Shown here: positions 63,738 through 64,000 of the stretch, piece by piece
Numbering within the stretch: the stretch's first letter is position 1
Layout: the number at the start of each line of letters is the position of its first letter
NCBI GenBank assembly: GCA_964017235.1
Contig: OZ024929.1
Location: forward strand, 160,379,609 to 160,443,608
DNA: 64,000 nucleotides
Source: Sabellastarte sp. h YS-2021
Lineage: Eukaryota; Annelida; Polychaeta; Sabellida; Sabellidae
Direction of reading: 5' to 3'
Notes under the pieces: model-generated
Database searches by the model: none
Seen by the model: only the letters and a program-made list of their open reading frames with translations
Told to the model about the DNA's origin: nothing
Made by a program: the position numbers and the translations under genes

Positions 63738-64000
63738 AACAAATCTCAGATTTTTTCATGTACCTGTACCAAGACCTAAACAGGCGCCCCTCGACCATTG
63801 ATGGTTACAGGACTGCTATCGTTGACACTTTGGGCCCAACAGCCCAACACATTGCGCACAACGCAGACCTTCATAGGTTACTCTCCAGTTTTCACAGGGA
63901 TCGTCCTAAAAGTTCCAGAAATTTACCCAAGTGGAACCTTTCTGTTGTCCTTAACGAGCTCACCAAAGCACCATTTGAGCCCATGAAAGACTCAGACCTC
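63533..64000 (+). CDS. DIRS ORF3, tyrosine recombinase N-terminus (partial)
   Basis: Would integrate the circular DNA copy. Frame 2 is open from 63533 to the window end: GFSVEVAERIAAPQ, STRTIYRSKWALFEKWC, SVKQISDFFMYLYQDLN, STIDGYRTAIVDTLGP, a core-binding (SAM-like) domain of the DIRS recombinase. There is no early ATG (the first in frame is within FFMYL), so entry from ORF2 by a -1 shift, or a frame break, is implied. The catalytic R-H-R-Y residues lie beyond the window. Confidence 0.85.

Larger units (their letters stand above)
59190..64000 (+). mobile_element. DIRS-type tyrosine-recombinase retrotransposon (3' part beyond window)
   Basis: Three frames in DIRS order: Gag-like (59522-61681), RT/RNase H (61431-63737) and tyrosine recombinase (from 63533, open to the window end). 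The frames overlap, as in known DIRS elements. No integrase or LTR Pol features. The 5' boundary and the inverted terminal repeat cannot be fixed without the 3' end; 59190 is a guess. GC content is higher than the flank. Confidence 0.9.

Overview
The window is animal nuclear DNA. It is AT-rich, with GT-AG introns, long non-coding stretches and many transposable elements. The repeat types (tRNA-derived SINEs, CR1/L2-like LINEs, a DIRS retrotransposon, TA-flanked MITEs, a TGACCT-rich satellite) together with the invertebrate C3-like gene suggest a lophotrochozoan, most likely a mollusc. That placement is an inference, not something read directly from the sequence.

The only host gene I can support is a complement C3/C4/C5-type (alpha-2-macroglobulin superfamily) gene on the + strand, 3703-38652. 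I built it by hand as 19 exons whose splice phases all agree, giving 1,574 residues before a stop codon. Signal peptide and early MG1 exons are missing and probably lie upstream. The protein runs through MG domains, a basic and then acidic linker, a six-cysteine anaphylatoxin domain, the bait/MG6 region ending in FPESW, CUB, the thioester domain and MG8. Three features stand out. The thioester cysteine is serine (ASGEQ for GCGEQ). An RRRR site sits where C4 is cut into alpha and gamma chains. The protein stops right after the MG8/anchor cysteines, with no C345C domain. It reads as a thioester-less, C5-like paralogue that kept an anaphylatoxin.

The introns hold many repeats: a 92-bp exact tandem duplication, MITEs, a broken LINE in the 11.2-kb intron 4, tRNA-type SINEs, and in intron 15 a minisatellite whose unit is a copy of the exon 15 splice donor junction.

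Downstream of the gene (38.7-59.2 kb) I see no host gene. It holds AT-rich sequence (perhaps a long 3' UTR at first), a 146-bp satellite carrying a nuclear-receptor DR1-like motif in each unit, and three foldback-type elements whose arms are arrays of short perfect palindromes, with a different palindrome in each element. Between them lies a nested LINE with a SINE inserted inside it, bounded by a 12-bp target duplication.

From about 59.2 kb to the window end is a DIRS-type tyrosine-recombinase retrotransposon with open Gag-like and RT/RNase H frames and the start of the recombinase frame. It looks young. Its 3' part lies outside the window.
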